From: JAAYCI01 sp964371725
GTDB taxonomy: Bacteria > Bacillota > Clostridia > Oscillospirales > Ruminococcaceae
Reading direction: 5' to 3'
DNA: 64,000 nucleotides
Assembly: GCA_964371725.1 (NCBI GenBank)
Contig: CAYJNQ010000002.1
Span: 62,001 to 126,000, forward strand
Shown one piece after another: positions 1 to 8,529 of this stretch (positions are counted from its first letter, which is position 1; the number at the start of each line of letters is the position of its first letter). The position numbers were made by a program, and so were the translations under genes. The notes beneath the pieces are model-generated. The model made no database searches and was not told where the DNA came from. It saw only the letters and a program-made list of their open reading frames with translations.

Positions 1-134
1 GTGAAACACAGTTGCCTCACAAGGCCATTCCCTCTGCTTGCAAGCAATCTATCCTGCTTTTTCTTCTCCCTATTATGCCGTAAAATGCGCCGAAAATCAA
101 GAGCTAAGTTTGAATTCGTGCCAAAATCACATCC

Positions 135-163
135 TTGTTTTTCTGTGTTTTACATAGTATGAT
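135..163 (+). promoter_or_regulatory. Putative sigma-A promoter of the MalQ-like/nnrE pair
   Basis: TTGTTT at 135-140 and TATGAT at 158-163 are separated by 17 bases and lie 41 bases before the chosen start at 204. Positions 1-134 hold nothing else I can identify. This is a pattern match only. Confidence 0.45.
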
Positions 164-203
164 AGAAAACAGAGAATCACGCACAGTAAAAGGAGGTGTT
201 GTT

Positions 204-1646
204 TTGAGGCGCAGTGGCATTCTATTGCCCATTTCCTCCCTGCCCACGACGCAGGGGCGAGGCAGCCTTGGCCGCGAAGCGTATCGCTTTGTGGATTTTC
301 TTTCCTTTGCAGGGCAAAGTCTTTGGCAAATCAACTCTCTGGACACACAAAGCAAAACCTTAGGCCGCACGCATTCGGTTTTTGCGGGACGCGTGGATTG
401 GATTGATTTGGCCTTGCTTTGTGAAGAGGGTCTGCTCAGTGCCGAGGAAACAGAATCCGCCCACAAAATGGGGCAAGAATTTTCTAAAAAAGGGCATCTT
501 TCGGCTCTTTCCAAAGCGGTGGCAAGGCAAAATAAACTGGCTGCCGATTATGTGCATTTTCGGGAGGAAAATAAAATTTGGCTAGAGCCTTACGCCTTGT
601 TTATGGCCATTCGCGAAGCACAGGGCGGCCGTGCATTGGCCGATTGGCCGGAAGCTTTGCGCCGACGCAACAGTTATGCGCTCAAAGCGGCGCAAACACG
701 CCTTGCCTCTCGCACCGAATTTTGGTGTTGTGTGCAGTTTTTTTATTTCAAGCAGTGGTGTTCTTTGAAAAAATATGCCGGCACAAAGGGGATTCAATTG
801 GTTGATGAATTGTCTTTTTATGCCCCGGCAGACTCTGTAGATGCGTGGGTACAACCGGAACTTTTTCAAATGGGCTCCGAAAAAACAGGCCCTTTGGCAT
901 ATGATTGGCCCCAACACAAAAAAAGCCGCTTCGATTGGTGGTTGCGGCGTTTTGCTTTTGCCGCTCAGCACAGCGACATGGTGCGCATGCAACAATTTTG
1001 TCTCTTTGCAAGCGAGGGTACACAAAAGAACAAAGACAATGAAATCGTAGCCTCAAAACCGGGGCCCGGCAACGATTTTGTGCGCAGTTTGCATCGGGCA
1101 CTGCCGGAACTGAAGCTCATTACAGAAGACGGCACGAGCTTGGACGAGGAAGCCTCTGCACTCTTGGCTTACAGCGGTTACCCCGGGGCCAAAAATTTAC
1201 AGCAGGCGTTCTCTGCGCAAAGGGATAAAGACAGTTTGCCGCATCACCACACGCAGCACAGTGTTTTGTACACAAGCCTTCTCAGCCGAAATTCTCTTGC
1301 ATGCTGGCAAGAAACGGCCACACAAGCCGATTTGGCATACGCTCGAAAATATCTTGCTTTGCAAGAGCACGATTCTGTGCGCCTTGCCCTGATACGCTGC
1401 GCACAGGCCAGTGTGGCCGACACGGTTATCATTCCGTTGTGGGATTTTAGCCCCCCACAGAATCACGGCAATGAAAACACGCCCTATCGCATTTCAAAAG
1501 ATGTGCTAAACCACTGGTTGTGTGCGGAAATACGCGAAATAACCGCTTTGTATGAGCGCACCGCTCCGCCGGAAAAAACACAGAAACAAAGAGGCCGCCG
1601 CGGCAAGACGTTTCGTTTTCAAAAGGGGGGCAAGGAACATGGGTAA
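204..1646 (+). CDS. 4-alpha-glucanotransferase (MalQ, GH77) homologue with lost catalytic residues
   Basis: A 480-residue protein with the GH77 fold signature: N-terminal SGILLPISSLP (about residues 4-14), a GREAYRFVDFL segment, and later GPG and GYPGAKNLQQAF. GH77 enzymes transfer alpha-1,4-glucan chains in maltodextrin metabolism using three acids. The nucleophile region, normally VRIDHF, reads VRMQQF here, so Asp is Gln263. The acid/base Glu of the EDLG motif is kept (Glu308). The THDND motif reads LLSRN, so its Asp is Ser361. The substrate-loop GDSPYQSFS segment is also replaced. The start is TTG at 204, eight bases after AGGAGG at 191-196; earlier starts have no ribosome binding site. 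It overlaps nnrE by eight bases. The frame is intact, so this looks like a non-catalytic glucan-binding or structural derivative rather than a decayed gene. Confidence 0.8.
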   Translation: MRRSGILLPISSLPTTQGRGSLGREAYRFVDFLSFAGQSLWQINSLDTQSKTLGRTHSVFAGRVDWIDLALLCEEGLLSAEETESAHKMGQEFSKKGHLSALSKAVARQNKLAADYVHFREENKIWLEPYALFMAIREAQGGRALADWPEALRRRNSYALKAAQTRLASRTEFWCCVQFFYFKQWCSLKKYAGTKGIQLVDELSFYAPADSVDAWVQPELFQMGSEKTGPLAYDWPQHKKSRFDWWLRRFAFAAQHSDMVRMQQFCLFASEGTQKNKDNEIVASKPGPGNDFVRSLHRALPELKLITEDGTSLDEEASALLAYSGYPGAKNLQQAFSAQRDKDSLPHHHTQHSVLYTSLLSRNSLACWQETATQADLAYARKYLALQEHDSVRLALIRCAQASVADTVIIPLWDFSPPQNHGNENTPYRISKDVLNHWLCAEIREITALYERTAPPEKTQKQRGRRGKTFRFQKGGKEHG

Positions 1647-2268
1647 CCGGTCCTTTCCCGTTTTTACGCGCGCCGAAATGAAAGAGGCCGAAAGGCGCGC
1701 CAACGCCAAAGGCACTTCTTACGAAAAATTGATGGAAAACGCCGGCTGTGCAACGGCAAAAGCACTGGAAGGGCTTGGGCATCCCATTGGTTCTGTTTTG
1801 CTTTTATGCGGAAGTGGCAACAATGCGGGCGATGCCTTTGTATTGGCGCGCAAGCTGGCACCCAAGGGCATAAACATCTCCTTTTTACCACTGGGGGAAA
1901 TTTTGGAAAAACGCTATTCTCCGCTGGCCGCCTTGAACTTGTCTCGCATGCCGGAAAATGTGCAACGCGTTTGCATGGAAACCGCACCTTGGCACGCGGA
2001 TGTACTTGTGGACGCCGTGTACGGAACCGGTTTTCATGGCGAGTTGCCCGCCCCGGTGTGTTCGGCTTTTCGCAAAGCAAACCGCAGCAACACGCTGCGT
2101 ATTTCTTTGGATATTCCAAGTGGCCTGGATTGTGATACGGGCGCATATGCAGAAGATTGTTTTTGCGCCTTGCACACCTTTTGCTTTGGTGCATACAAAC
2201 CGGCTTTGCTAAAGCAAAGCTGCACTTCTGTTATGGGGCAAGTACACCTTTTAGACATTGGGCTTTAG
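1639..2268 (+). CDS. nnrE: NAD(P)H-hydrate epimerase (YjeF N-terminal domain)
   Basis: A 209-residue single-domain protein. It interconverts the R and S forms of damaged, hydrated NAD(P)H so that the partner dehydratase can repair it. Visible family motifs are GSGNNAGDAF (glycine-rich phosphate loop, about residues 58-67), VDAVYGTGF, SLDIPSGLDCDTG and an FGAYKPALL segment near the C-terminus. The C-terminal dehydratase (NnrD) domain that is fused in many Firmicutes is absent and is not nearby. The ATG at 1639 overlaps the upstream stop codon (ATGGGTAA) and follows a run of G at 1625-1630. It is cotranscribed with the MalQ-like gene and converges with the CDGSH gene six bases downstream. Confidence 0.9.
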   Translation: MGNRSFPVFTRAEMKEAERRANAKGTSYEKLMENAGCATAKALEGLGHPIGSVLLLCGSGNNAGDAFVLARKLAPKGINISFLPLGEILEKRYSPLAALNLSRMPENVQRVCMETAPWHADVLVDAVYGTGFHGELPAPVCSAFRKANRSNTLRISLDIPSGLDCDTGAYAEDCFCALHTFCFGAYKPALLKQSCTSVMGQVHLLDIGL

Positions 2269-2274
2269 CCGCTT

Positions 2275-2988
2275 CTATTTTTGGCTTTTTTCAAGTGCGC
2301 CCTCTTCGAGCCCTTGCATATGGCGGCAGTTTCGGTGTGAAATGTCACAAAACGGCATGTTGACCGATTTTCCACAGCGACACAAGGTCATGCGGTTGCG
2401 CGTTTCATACGGCTTTCCGTCGGCGCCTTCCAAGGGGATGCCGCCCTTTACCCAAAGGGGGCCAAGGCAATCGGCCGGCGTGTCTTGAATGGGGCAAATT
2501 TCCTTTTCAAGTTCGGGTTCTATGGCCTCGCCTGTCTTTTTGTCCAAAACAGTAAGGCGGCCGGAGGCACACTGTGCACATTCCTCGATGGCAAGTGCCC
2601 GCTTTTCCTCGGTGTAGGATTCAATGGCCGCCGTCCACACACCCACACCTCTGTCGCAAAACCGCACAGAGCAGCAAAGATTTTCATCGTCGAGCAAGTT
2701 TAAAAAAGCCCCCTCATACACCTTGCAGCGCTCTCTATACGGCTTTTTCTCGCCGTTTTCTTCGCCGGCAAACCCAGCTTTTGCGTGGGCACCATCGCAA
2801 AAGGGCTTGTTTTCTGAATGCCCACAACGACATAGATAATAGGTTTTGTCTGTGCCGGGATAGCTTGGGCCATGTAGCCATTCTTCGCTGACATTGTGCT
2901 CATCCGCTTGAATTTTCGCCTCTTGCATAGGCACACCTCCGCTTACTTCATAGGGGCCTTTTTTTAAAATTTTAATTTTCTTATCCAA
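2275..2988 (-). CDS. Two-domain CDGSH iron-sulfur protein
   Basis: A 237-residue protein with two CDGSH-type [2Fe-2S] sites. The first is Cys53, Cys55, Cys64, His68 in CRCGHSENKPFCDGAH. The second is Cys203, Cys205, Cys214, His218 in CRCGKSVNMPFCDISH, where the usual glycine after Cys-Asp is isoleucine. The linker region has further cysteines (LCCSVRFC, ECAQC). Such proteins are thought to carry electrons or clusters; the role here is unknown. The start is a TTG at 2988 with GGAGGTG on the minus strand at 2994-3000; an upstream extension to 3057 has no ribosome binding site. It is transcribed toward nnrE and lies downstream of the hydrogenase operon but beyond its terminator. Confidence 0.8.
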   Translation of the reverse strand: MDKKIKILKKGPYEVSGGVPMQEAKIQADEHNVSEEWLHGPSYPGTDKTYYLCRCGHSENKPFCDGAHAKAGFAGEENGEKKPYRERCKVYEGAFLNLLDDENLCCSVRFCDRGVGVWTAAIESYTEEKRALAIEECAQCASGRLTVLDKKTGEAIEPELEKEICPIQDTPADCLGPLWVKGGIPLEGADGKPYETRNRMTLCRCGKSVNMPFCDISHRNCRHMQGLEEGALEKSQK

Positions 2989-3121
2989 CCCAGCACCTCC
3001 GTTTTTGCCCACTTTCGCAACGCCATTGCTTTGTGAGGACAACATTGTATGTGGCAACGCTTCTCTTTGCCAATATACCGCAATACACGCGGCGAGGTTT
3101 AGGCTATTTTGTCAACATCAA

Positions 3122-3162
3122 AAAGAAGGACGGTTTCAAGTTTTTTGAAACCGTCCTTCTTT
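3122..3162 (-). terminator. Intrinsic terminator of the hydrogenase operon
   Basis: A perfect 18-bp stem (3122-3139 with 3145-3162) and a five-base loop follow the hndD stop codon directly. The minus-strand transcript runs into a short U tract. The opposite strand also ends in T-rich sequence. Confidence 0.85.
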
Positions 3163-3164
3163 AT

Positions 3165-4913
3165 TTAGCGATATTCAGGGTTGCGCGCGTGGTAGGAGGT
3201 GTGCAAGATGTGGTGGCATTTTTCGCCATTCACCTCGCCAAGGAAGTCTTTGTAAACGGCTTTTACCACGGGGTTCTCATGGCTTTTGCGCAGCTCTTTT
3301 TCTTCGTCCTCACAGTACAAAGCCTGTGCACGCAGGGCTTTCAAGTCCACAAAATTGCGAATGGAGGCGCTTTGGCTGGGCTGACCACCGCCGTTGATGC
3401 AACCGCCGGGGCAGGCCATAATCTCGATGATGTGATAGGGGCTTTTTCCCGCTTCCACATCTCGCAAAAGGCGTTCCACATGGGCCATGCCCGACACGGA
3501 ACATACACGCAAGGTGATGCCGGCCACCGTATACTCTGCCTCTTTCACGCCTTCATTGCCGCGCACATCGTGAAACTCCGGTGCGGGCAAACCCTCGCCT
3601 GAAAGTTCCTCTACTGCCGTGCGAAGAGCCGCTTCCAAAACACCGCCCGAGGCGCCGAAAATGACAGCCGCACCCGTGGATTCCCCCAAAGGGGTGTCGA
3701 ATGTATCGTCGGCAAGCTCGGTGAAGGCAAGACCCGCGCGCTTTATCATGCGTGAAAGCTCACGCGTGGTTAAACTCACGTCATTGTCGCGGATGTTGTT
3801 GCCCGCCGCGCACATATCATAGCGGTCAAGCTCGAACTTTTTCGCCGTACAGGGCATGATGGACACCACATAAATTTTTTCGGGCGGGATGTTCATCTTC
3901 TGTGCAAAATAGGTTTTGATGAGCGCGCCCATCATGCCTTGCGGGCTTTTGCACGAAGAGATGTGGCGAAACAGGCTTGGGTGCAAGGTTTCGCAATATT
4001 TGCTCCAACCCGGACAGCAACTTGTGAGAAGTGGCAACTTTCCTTTGTTCTTCACACGGTTCAAAAATTCGTGTGCCTCTTCAATGATGGTGAAATCGGC
4101 CGCTGTGTCGGTGTCGAATACATAGTCAAAACCAAGGTATTTCAGCGCCGCCACCATTTTTCCTTCCACGTTCGTGCCAATGGGCATTCCAAAAGCCTCG
4201 CCCAAAGTGGCGCGAATGGAGGGTGCTGTTTGGGCAATCACCACGGTGTCCGGGTCTGCCAAGGCATGCCACACCTTTTCGGTGTCGTCGTGCTCGGTGA
4301 GCGCGCCTGTGGGGCAGTTCACGATGCACTGCCCACACGAAATGCAGGCCGTTTCTGAAAGCGGTGCTTCAAAAGCACAGGAGATGTGCGTGTCGAAACC
4401 GCGATGCGAGGGGTTGATAACGCTGACATGTTGGTGCTGGCAAGCCGCCACACAGCGGCGGCACAAGATGCACTTGTTGTTGTCGCGCACAAGGTGCAGT
4501 GTGGATTTTTCTAATTCGTGGCGCTGTCTTTCCCCCACAAAGCGCGTGCCGTTCACGCCGTACTCGTGGCACAAAGTTTGCAATTCACAATCGGTGTTGC
4601 GCACGCAAGACAAACAGTTTTGGTCGTGCGTGGAGAGAAGCAGCTCCAAATTGGTGCGGCGGCTCTCTAAAACACGCGTGGTGTTTGTGCGCACTTCCAT
4701 GCCCTCGGTAACGGGGTACACGCAAGATGTCACCAGAGATTTTGCACCTTTCACCTCCACCACACACAGGCGACATGCCCCCAGTTGATTTTGTTCCTTC
4801 ATCCAGCAGAGTGTTGGAATGCGAAACCCAACCTCATGGCAAGCCTCCAGCAGGCTCACGCCGCCACTCACTTTGTAGTCGCGGCCATTGATTTTAATGG
4901 TCACTTTGTCCAT
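3165..4913 (-). CDS. hndD: [FeFe] hydrogenase catalytic subunit
   Basis: A 582-residue HydA/HndD-type subunit that reduces protons or oxidises H2. An N-terminal ferredoxin-like [2Fe-2S] domain has Cys36, Cys47, Cys50 and Cys64. A His-Cys3 cluster segment (HDQNCLSC) follows, then two [4Fe-4S] motifs (CILCRRC and CISCGQCIVNCPTG). The H-cluster domain shows all three signatures: L1 TSCCPGW, L2 MPCTAKKFE and L3 MACPGGCINGGGQP. A short C-terminal small-subunit-like domain ends the protein. It is the last gene of the operon, 12 bases after hndC, and should assemble with HndA, B and C into a cytoplasmic NAD(P)-linked, probably electron-bifurcating complex. The maturases HydE, F and G are not in the window. 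Confidence 0.96.
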   Translation of the reverse strand: MDKVTIKINGRDYKVSGGVSLLEACHEVGFRIPTLCWMKEQNQLGACRLCVVEVKGAKSLVTSCVYPVTEGMEVRTNTTRVLESRRTNLELLLSTHDQNCLSCVRNTDCELQTLCHEYGVNGTRFVGERQRHELEKSTLHLVRDNNKCILCRRCVAACQHQHVSVINPSHRGFDTHISCAFEAPLSETACISCGQCIVNCPTGALTEHDDTEKVWHALADPDTVVIAQTAPSIRATLGEAFGMPIGTNVEGKMVAALKYLGFDYVFDTDTAADFTIIEEAHEFLNRVKNKGKLPLLTSCCPGWSKYCETLHPSLFRHISSCKSPQGMMGALIKTYFAQKMNIPPEKIYVVSIMPCTAKKFELDRYDMCAAGNNIRDNDVSLTTRELSRMIKRAGLAFTELADDTFDTPLGESTGAAVIFGASGGVLEAALRTAVEELSGEGLPAPEFHDVRGNEGVKEAEYTVAGITLRVCSVSGMAHVERLLRDVEAGKSPYHIIEIMACPGGCINGGGQPSQSASIRNFVDLKALRAQALYCEDEEKELRKSHENPVVKAVYKDFLGEVNGEKCHHILHTSYHARNPEYR

Positions 4914-4925
4914 GCCAAAGCCCTC

Positions 4926-6719
4926 CTATGCCTTTAGAATTGCATCAAAACGGCATTTTTCAAGGCAGGCACCGCATTTGATACATTTGTTTTGATCGAT
5001 GGTATGAGCCTCTTTCACTGTTCCGTGGATGGCATTTACCGGACATACGCGGCTACACGCCGTGCATCCAATGCACTTATCGCCCAAAATTTTAAAGTTC
5101 AATAGAGATTTGCACACCCCGGCAGGGCAGCGGCGGTTGTTGATGTGCTCCATGTATTCATCGCGGAAATAGTGTAAGGTGGAAAGCACCGGATTCGGCG
5201 CTGTTTGCCCAAGGCCACACAGACTATTTTCTTTTATAAACGTGGCAAGCTCTTCAATTTTGTCGATATCCTCCGGCACCGCTTTGCCATCTGTCACACG
5301 TGTAAGTAGCTCATACAGACGCTTTGTCCCCACACGGCACGGTGTGCATTTTCCACAGGATTCCTCCACGGTAAACTCCAAAAAGAACCGCGCTATGTCT
5401 ACCATACAGGTGGTGTCGTCCATCACAATCAAGCCGCCGGAACCCATCATCGAACCAATTTCAATGAGGTTGTCGTAGTCGATGGGCACATCCAATTTTT
5501 CAGCCGGGATACACCCGCCGGATGGGCCGCCGGTTTGCGCCGCTTTGAAGCGATGCCCGCCGGGAATGCCGCCGCCAATCTCTTCCACAATTTCGCGCAA
5601 GGTGGTGCCCATGGGCACTTCCACAAGGCCCGTGTTGTTGATTTTTCCGCCCAGGGCAAACACCTTGGTGCCCTTAGATTTTTCCGTGCCGATGGCCGAA
5701 AACCATTCGGCACCGTTTAAGATGATACGCGGCACATTGGCATAGGTTTCCACATTGTTCAAAATGGTGGGTTTTTCAAACAAACCCTTCTCGGCTGGGA
5801 ACGGCGGGCGCGGGCGCGGCTCACCGCGGTTGCCTTCAATGCTTGTGAGCAAGGCGGTTTCTTCGCCGCACACAAAGGCGCCGGCACCCAGTTTAATATC
5901 CAGCGAAAAATCAAAGCCGGAATCAAAAATATTTTCGCCAAGCAGGCCGTATTCTCGTGCTTGGTCGATGGCAATTTGCAGGCGTTTTACAGCAATGGGG
6001 TATTCGGCGCGCACATAAACATAGCCCTGGCTGGCCCCAATGGCATAGCCCGCAATGGCCATGGCTTCAATAAGCACATGGGGGTCGCCCTCTAAAATGG
6101 AGCGGTCCATGAATGCGCCCGGGTCTCCTTCATCCGCGTTACAACATACATATTTTTGCACTTTGCCACGGTTTCCGCTGGCAAATTTCCACTTTAGGCC
6201 CGTTGGAAAACCGGCCCCACCGCGGCCGCGCAAGCCGGCGCTGAGCACGGTTTCAATCACCTCTTCCGGTGTCATTTCCGTCAGCGCCTTTCCCAAGGCC
6301 TGATAACCGTCGAACGCAATGTACTCATCAATGTTTTCCGGGTCAATAACGCCACAGTTGCGCAGCGCAATGCGCAACTGTTTTTTGTAGAACGCAGTTT
6401 CTTCCAAACTGGTTACCACGCCGCTTTCATCCACCGTTTCTTCGTACAACAAACGTGCAACCGGACGACCTTTGAGCAAGTGCTCGCGCACAATTTCCTT
6501 CACATCTTCCTCTTTCACGCTGGAATAGAAACATGCTTCGGGATACACCACCACAATCGGGCCCAGTGCACATAGGCCAAAACAACCGGTTTTGATAACA
6601 CGCACTTCCTCTTGCAAATCGTTTGCCGCAATTTCACGCTCGAATGCTTCGTGAATGGGCCCGGAGCCGGAGGAGGTGCACCCTGTGCCGGCACAAATCA
6701 TAACATGACTTCTATACAT
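4926..6719 (-). CDS. hndC: NADH-binding flavoprotein subunit of the [FeFe] hydrogenase (NuoF-like)
   Basis: A 597-residue subunit. The N-terminus is a thioredoxin-like [2Fe-2S] domain (CAGTGC, later CFGLC). The NuoF core follows, with the GRGGAGFPTGLKW NADH-binding loop, the FMN segment NADEGDPGAFMDR, GAGAYVCGEETAL-like GAGAFVCGEETAL, and the ESCGKCTPCRVG [4Fe-4S] site. Two C-terminal [4Fe-4S] ferredoxin motifs (CIGCTACSRVCP and CIKCGACLEKC) complete it. It accepts or donates electrons to NAD(P)H and links to HndD. In electron-bifurcating hydrogenases the flavin here is the proposed bifurcation site. It lies 13 bases after hndB and 12 before hndD. Confidence 0.95.
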   Translation of the reverse strand: MYRSHVMICAGTGCTSSGSGPIHEAFEREIAANDLQEEVRVIKTGCFGLCALGPIVVVYPEACFYSSVKEEDVKEIVREHLLKGRPVARLLYEETVDESGVVTSLEETAFYKKQLRIALRNCGVIDPENIDEYIAFDGYQALGKALTEMTPEEVIETVLSAGLRGRGGAGFPTGLKWKFASGNRGKVQKYVCCNADEGDPGAFMDRSILEGDPHVLIEAMAIAGYAIGASQGYVYVRAEYPIAVKRLQIAIDQAREYGLLGENIFDSGFDFSLDIKLGAGAFVCGEETALLTSIEGNRGEPRPRPPFPAEKGLFEKPTILNNVETYANVPRIILNGAEWFSAIGTEKSKGTKVFALGGKINNTGLVEVPMGTTLREIVEEIGGGIPGGHRFKAAQTGGPSGGCIPAEKLDVPIDYDNLIEIGSMMGSGGLIVMDDTTCMVDIARFFLEFTVEESCGKCTPCRVGTKRLYELLTRVTDGKAVPEDIDKIEELATFIKENSLCGLGQTAPNPVLSTLHYFRDEYMEHINNRRCPAGVCKSLLNFKILGDKCIGCTACSRVCPVNAIHGTVKEAHTIDQNKCIKCGACLEKCRFDAILKA

Positions 6720-6732
6720 GGCAAACCCTCCT

Positions 6733-7107
6733 CTACTCTCGATTTTTTGCGCCGATGGTGTATTCTAAAATCGGCGTTCCGCCCACCAAATGTTCGGCCA
6801 CGATGCGTTTTACTTTCTCGGGTGTTACTTTGATATACATCACTTTTTCCTCGTTGGGCCGGAGCACTTCCACCACCGGCTCGTATTGACATACGCCCAC
6901 ACAGCCGGTTTGGCTCACCACAATATGGTCAAGTTCTCTGCGCCCCACCTCTTCCACGAAGGCGTTCAACACCACTCTTGCGCCGGCGGCAATGCCACAA
7001 GTGGCCATGCCAACCAGCACCCTTGTGTCTTCGCTCGAAGTGTCTCTTGTGTTCTTGATGTTTTTCATCTTATCGCGGATAGCGGCAAGTTCTTCAAGGC
7101 TTTTCAT
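6733..7107 (-). CDS. hndB: [2Fe-2S] ferredoxin-domain hydrogenase subunit
   Basis: A 124-residue thioredoxin-like [2Fe-2S] protein. The cysteine pattern CGIAAG...TGCVGVC matches the HndB family of NADP-reducing or bifurcating hydrogenases. Only three cysteines are obvious (one in MATCGIA and two in TGCVGVC), so the fourth ligand is uncertain. It probably relays electrons between HndA and HndC. It sits between the stand-alone ATPase gene and hndC. Confidence 0.85.
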   Translation of the reverse strand: MKSLEELAAIRDKMKNIKNTRDTSSEDTRVLVGMATCGIAAGARVVLNAFVEEVGRRELDHIVVSQTGCVGVCQYEPVVEVLRPNEEKVMYIKVTPEKVKRIVAEHLVGGTPILEYTIGAKNRE

Positions 7108-7170
7108 GTTTACCCCCTGTTCAATCTGTATATTTTTTATGGTACAAATAAAGTTTCTACTATTTTTAGC

Positions 7171-7722
7171 TTATTCGGCCAAAAACGCGGCCAAATGCTC
7201 GTTGACATACTCTGTGATAAAGCCGGCCACGGCCGGTTCCTCGAAAGATACATCTCCTAAAATTTCGCGTAATTTTTTGCTACAATAAAAATAACGGCGA
7301 CCATCCTCTTTTTCAAAAAGAAACGAAAAGTCCATATGAGGGCTCCCCGCCGAAAGGGCCGAAAGTGTGGCGCCCATGTCGCCAAGGGGCATCAAATCGA
7401 TGTGTCCAAGCACAAAAGAGGCAGCCACGCAAGTGCCCTGCCCCGGTGTGCTGCTTAGGCAAAAACGCCCACCGGTTTGTTCGGCTGCCATTTTCAAAAA
7501 AGGAAGCCCCAAGCCCACTTTTCGCGTGGTGCGTGTGGTGTAAAACGGGTCTGTCACTTTTTGCTGCGTGGCCATGTCCATGCCACAGCCATCGTCGCAA
7601 ATACATAGGCGCAAAAGCCCCTCGCTTTCACGCTCTCTCAAAGAAATTTCACAAAGACTTGCGCCCGCCTTTACGGCATTTTGTGCAACATCCAAAATGT
7701 TCATCGATAATTCTTGCATCAT
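7171..7722 (-). CDS. Stand-alone histidine-kinase-type (GHKL) ATPase in the hydrogenase operon
   Basis: A 183-residue protein with only a GHKL ATP-binding domain: N box MNILDVAQNAVKAGA, G1 box DDGCGMD, a DPFYTTR F-box-like segment and GLGLPFLKMAAEQTGG as G2. There is no HisKA dimerisation helix, phospho-acceptor histidine, sensor or transmembrane segment. About 70 C-terminal residues follow the ATPase fold and resemble no domain I recognise. It lies between hndA and hndB (20 and 63 bases). Similar ATPases are found beside clostridial hydrogenase genes. Its role is unknown; protein-serine kinase, anti-sigma-like regulator or assembly factor are all possible. Confidence 0.8.
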   Translation of the reverse strand: MMQELSMNILDVAQNAVKAGASLCEISLRERESEGLLRLCICDDGCGMDMATQQKVTDPFYTTRTTRKVGLGLPFLKMAAEQTGGRFCLSSTPGQGTCVAASFVLGHIDLMPLGDMGATLSALSAGSPHMDFSFLFEKEDGRRYFYCSKKLREILGDVSFEEPAVAGFITEYVNEHLAAFLAE

Positions 7723-7742
7723 CGCGCAAAATTTCCTGTCAT

Positions 7743-8237
7743 TTAATATTTCTTCAAAATGCTGTTCAGCTCATCCTCATCTCCGCTTAACCGCCCGTAC
7801 ACATCGTCGCCTACCATAAGCACCGGGGCCAAGCCACAGGCACCCACACAGCGGCAAGAATCCAAGCTGAATTTCCCGTCCGATGTCATCTCGCCATTGC
7901 CGATGCCCAAAATATCTTCCAGGCGCTCAAAAATGGTTCCACTTCCCTTCACATAACAAGCGGTGCCAAGACATACACTGATACGATGTTCCCCTTTTGG
8001 TGTTAAGGAAAATTGCGAGTAGAAAGTGGCTACCCCGTAAATTTCGGCCAGTGGTTTGTCCAATTCATGGGCCACAATCCGTTGCACTTCCAAAGGCAAA
8101 TAACCATAAATTTCCTGTGCCTTCTGCAATGCCTCCATGGCCACACCCGGTGTGTCTAAATTTTCTCTCAACCAGTGCCGCAACGTAGCCTCCTGTTGCT
8201 CTGTGCCTTTGAAGGGCAATGTGGTGGTTGTTTTCAT
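7743..8237 (-). CDS. hndA: NuoE-like [2Fe-2S] subunit of the [FeFe] hydrogenase
   Basis: A 164-residue NuoE/HydC-type subunit and first gene of the operon. A helical N-terminus with LQKAQEIYGYLPLEV and AEIYGVATFYSQF precedes a thioredoxin-like [2Fe-2S] domain. The ligands are Cys in CLGTACYVKG and Cys in SCRCVGACGLAPV. It passes electrons between the NuoF-like subunit and the other clusters. Upstream AAAGGA supplies the ribosome binding site, and a plausible promoter lies at 8308-8337. Confidence 0.93.
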   Translation of the reverse strand: MKTTTTLPFKGTEQQEATLRHWLRENLDTPGVAMEALQKAQEIYGYLPLEVQRIVAHELDKPLAEIYGVATFYSQFSLTPKGEHRISVCLGTACYVKGSGTIFERLEDILGIGNGEMTSDGKFSLDSCRCVGACGLAPVLMVGDDVYGRLSGDEDELNSILKKY

Positions 8238-8307
8238 TCACATCATTCCTTTCTGTAAGCATTTTATCTGAAATACTTTGTTAAAAAAATAGAAAAGTGC
8301 TTTTCCC

Positions 8308-8337
8308 ATTATATACGAAATCAAATCTGCTCCACAA
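8308..8337 (-). promoter_or_regulatory. Putative promoter of the hnd operon
   Basis: On the minus strand, TTGTGG (8332-8337) and TATAAT (8308-8313) are separated by 18 bases and lie about 70 bases before hndA. The -10 is perfect; the -35 is weak. Confidence 0.55.
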
Positions 8338-8426
8338 CTGTTTTTTTCAACAAAATTGCGATTCGCCGAATAATTGTTTAAATTGCGCAGGAAGGCACCT
8401 GTTTTTTTATGCTAGTTGCTGAAATT

Positions 8427-8457
8427 CTGGCCAAATTCCTTATATGAATTTGGCCGG
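8427..8457 (+). terminator. Terminator-like hairpin between hnd and thrS promoters
   Basis: GGCCAAATTC (8429-8438) pairs perfectly with GAATTTGGCC (8446-8455), and two more pairs are possible. The plus strand then reads TGTTGTTTTT. It may insulate the thrS promoter. No gene feeds it from this strand, so its role is uncertain. Confidence 0.35.
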
Positions 8458-8488
8458 TGTTGTTTTTGTGAAACAGTTGAAACCTTGC

Positions 8489-8518
8489 TTGCGCAATGCT
8501 TTTTATTTGTGGTATAAT
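8489..8518 (+). promoter_or_regulatory. Promoter of thrS (extended -10)
   Basis: TTGCGC at 8489-8494, an 18-base spacer, and TGG-TATAAT (extended -10) ending at 8518. Transcription should begin around 8525, just before the T-box leader. Confidence 0.65.
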
Positions 8519-8529
8519 AAGAAATATAA

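Noticed and set aside
204..1646. MalQ-like gene as a pseudogene
   Set aside because: There is no stop or frameshift over 480 codons, it is tightly coupled to nnrE, and most of the fold is kept. Selective loss of catalytic residues is a better description.
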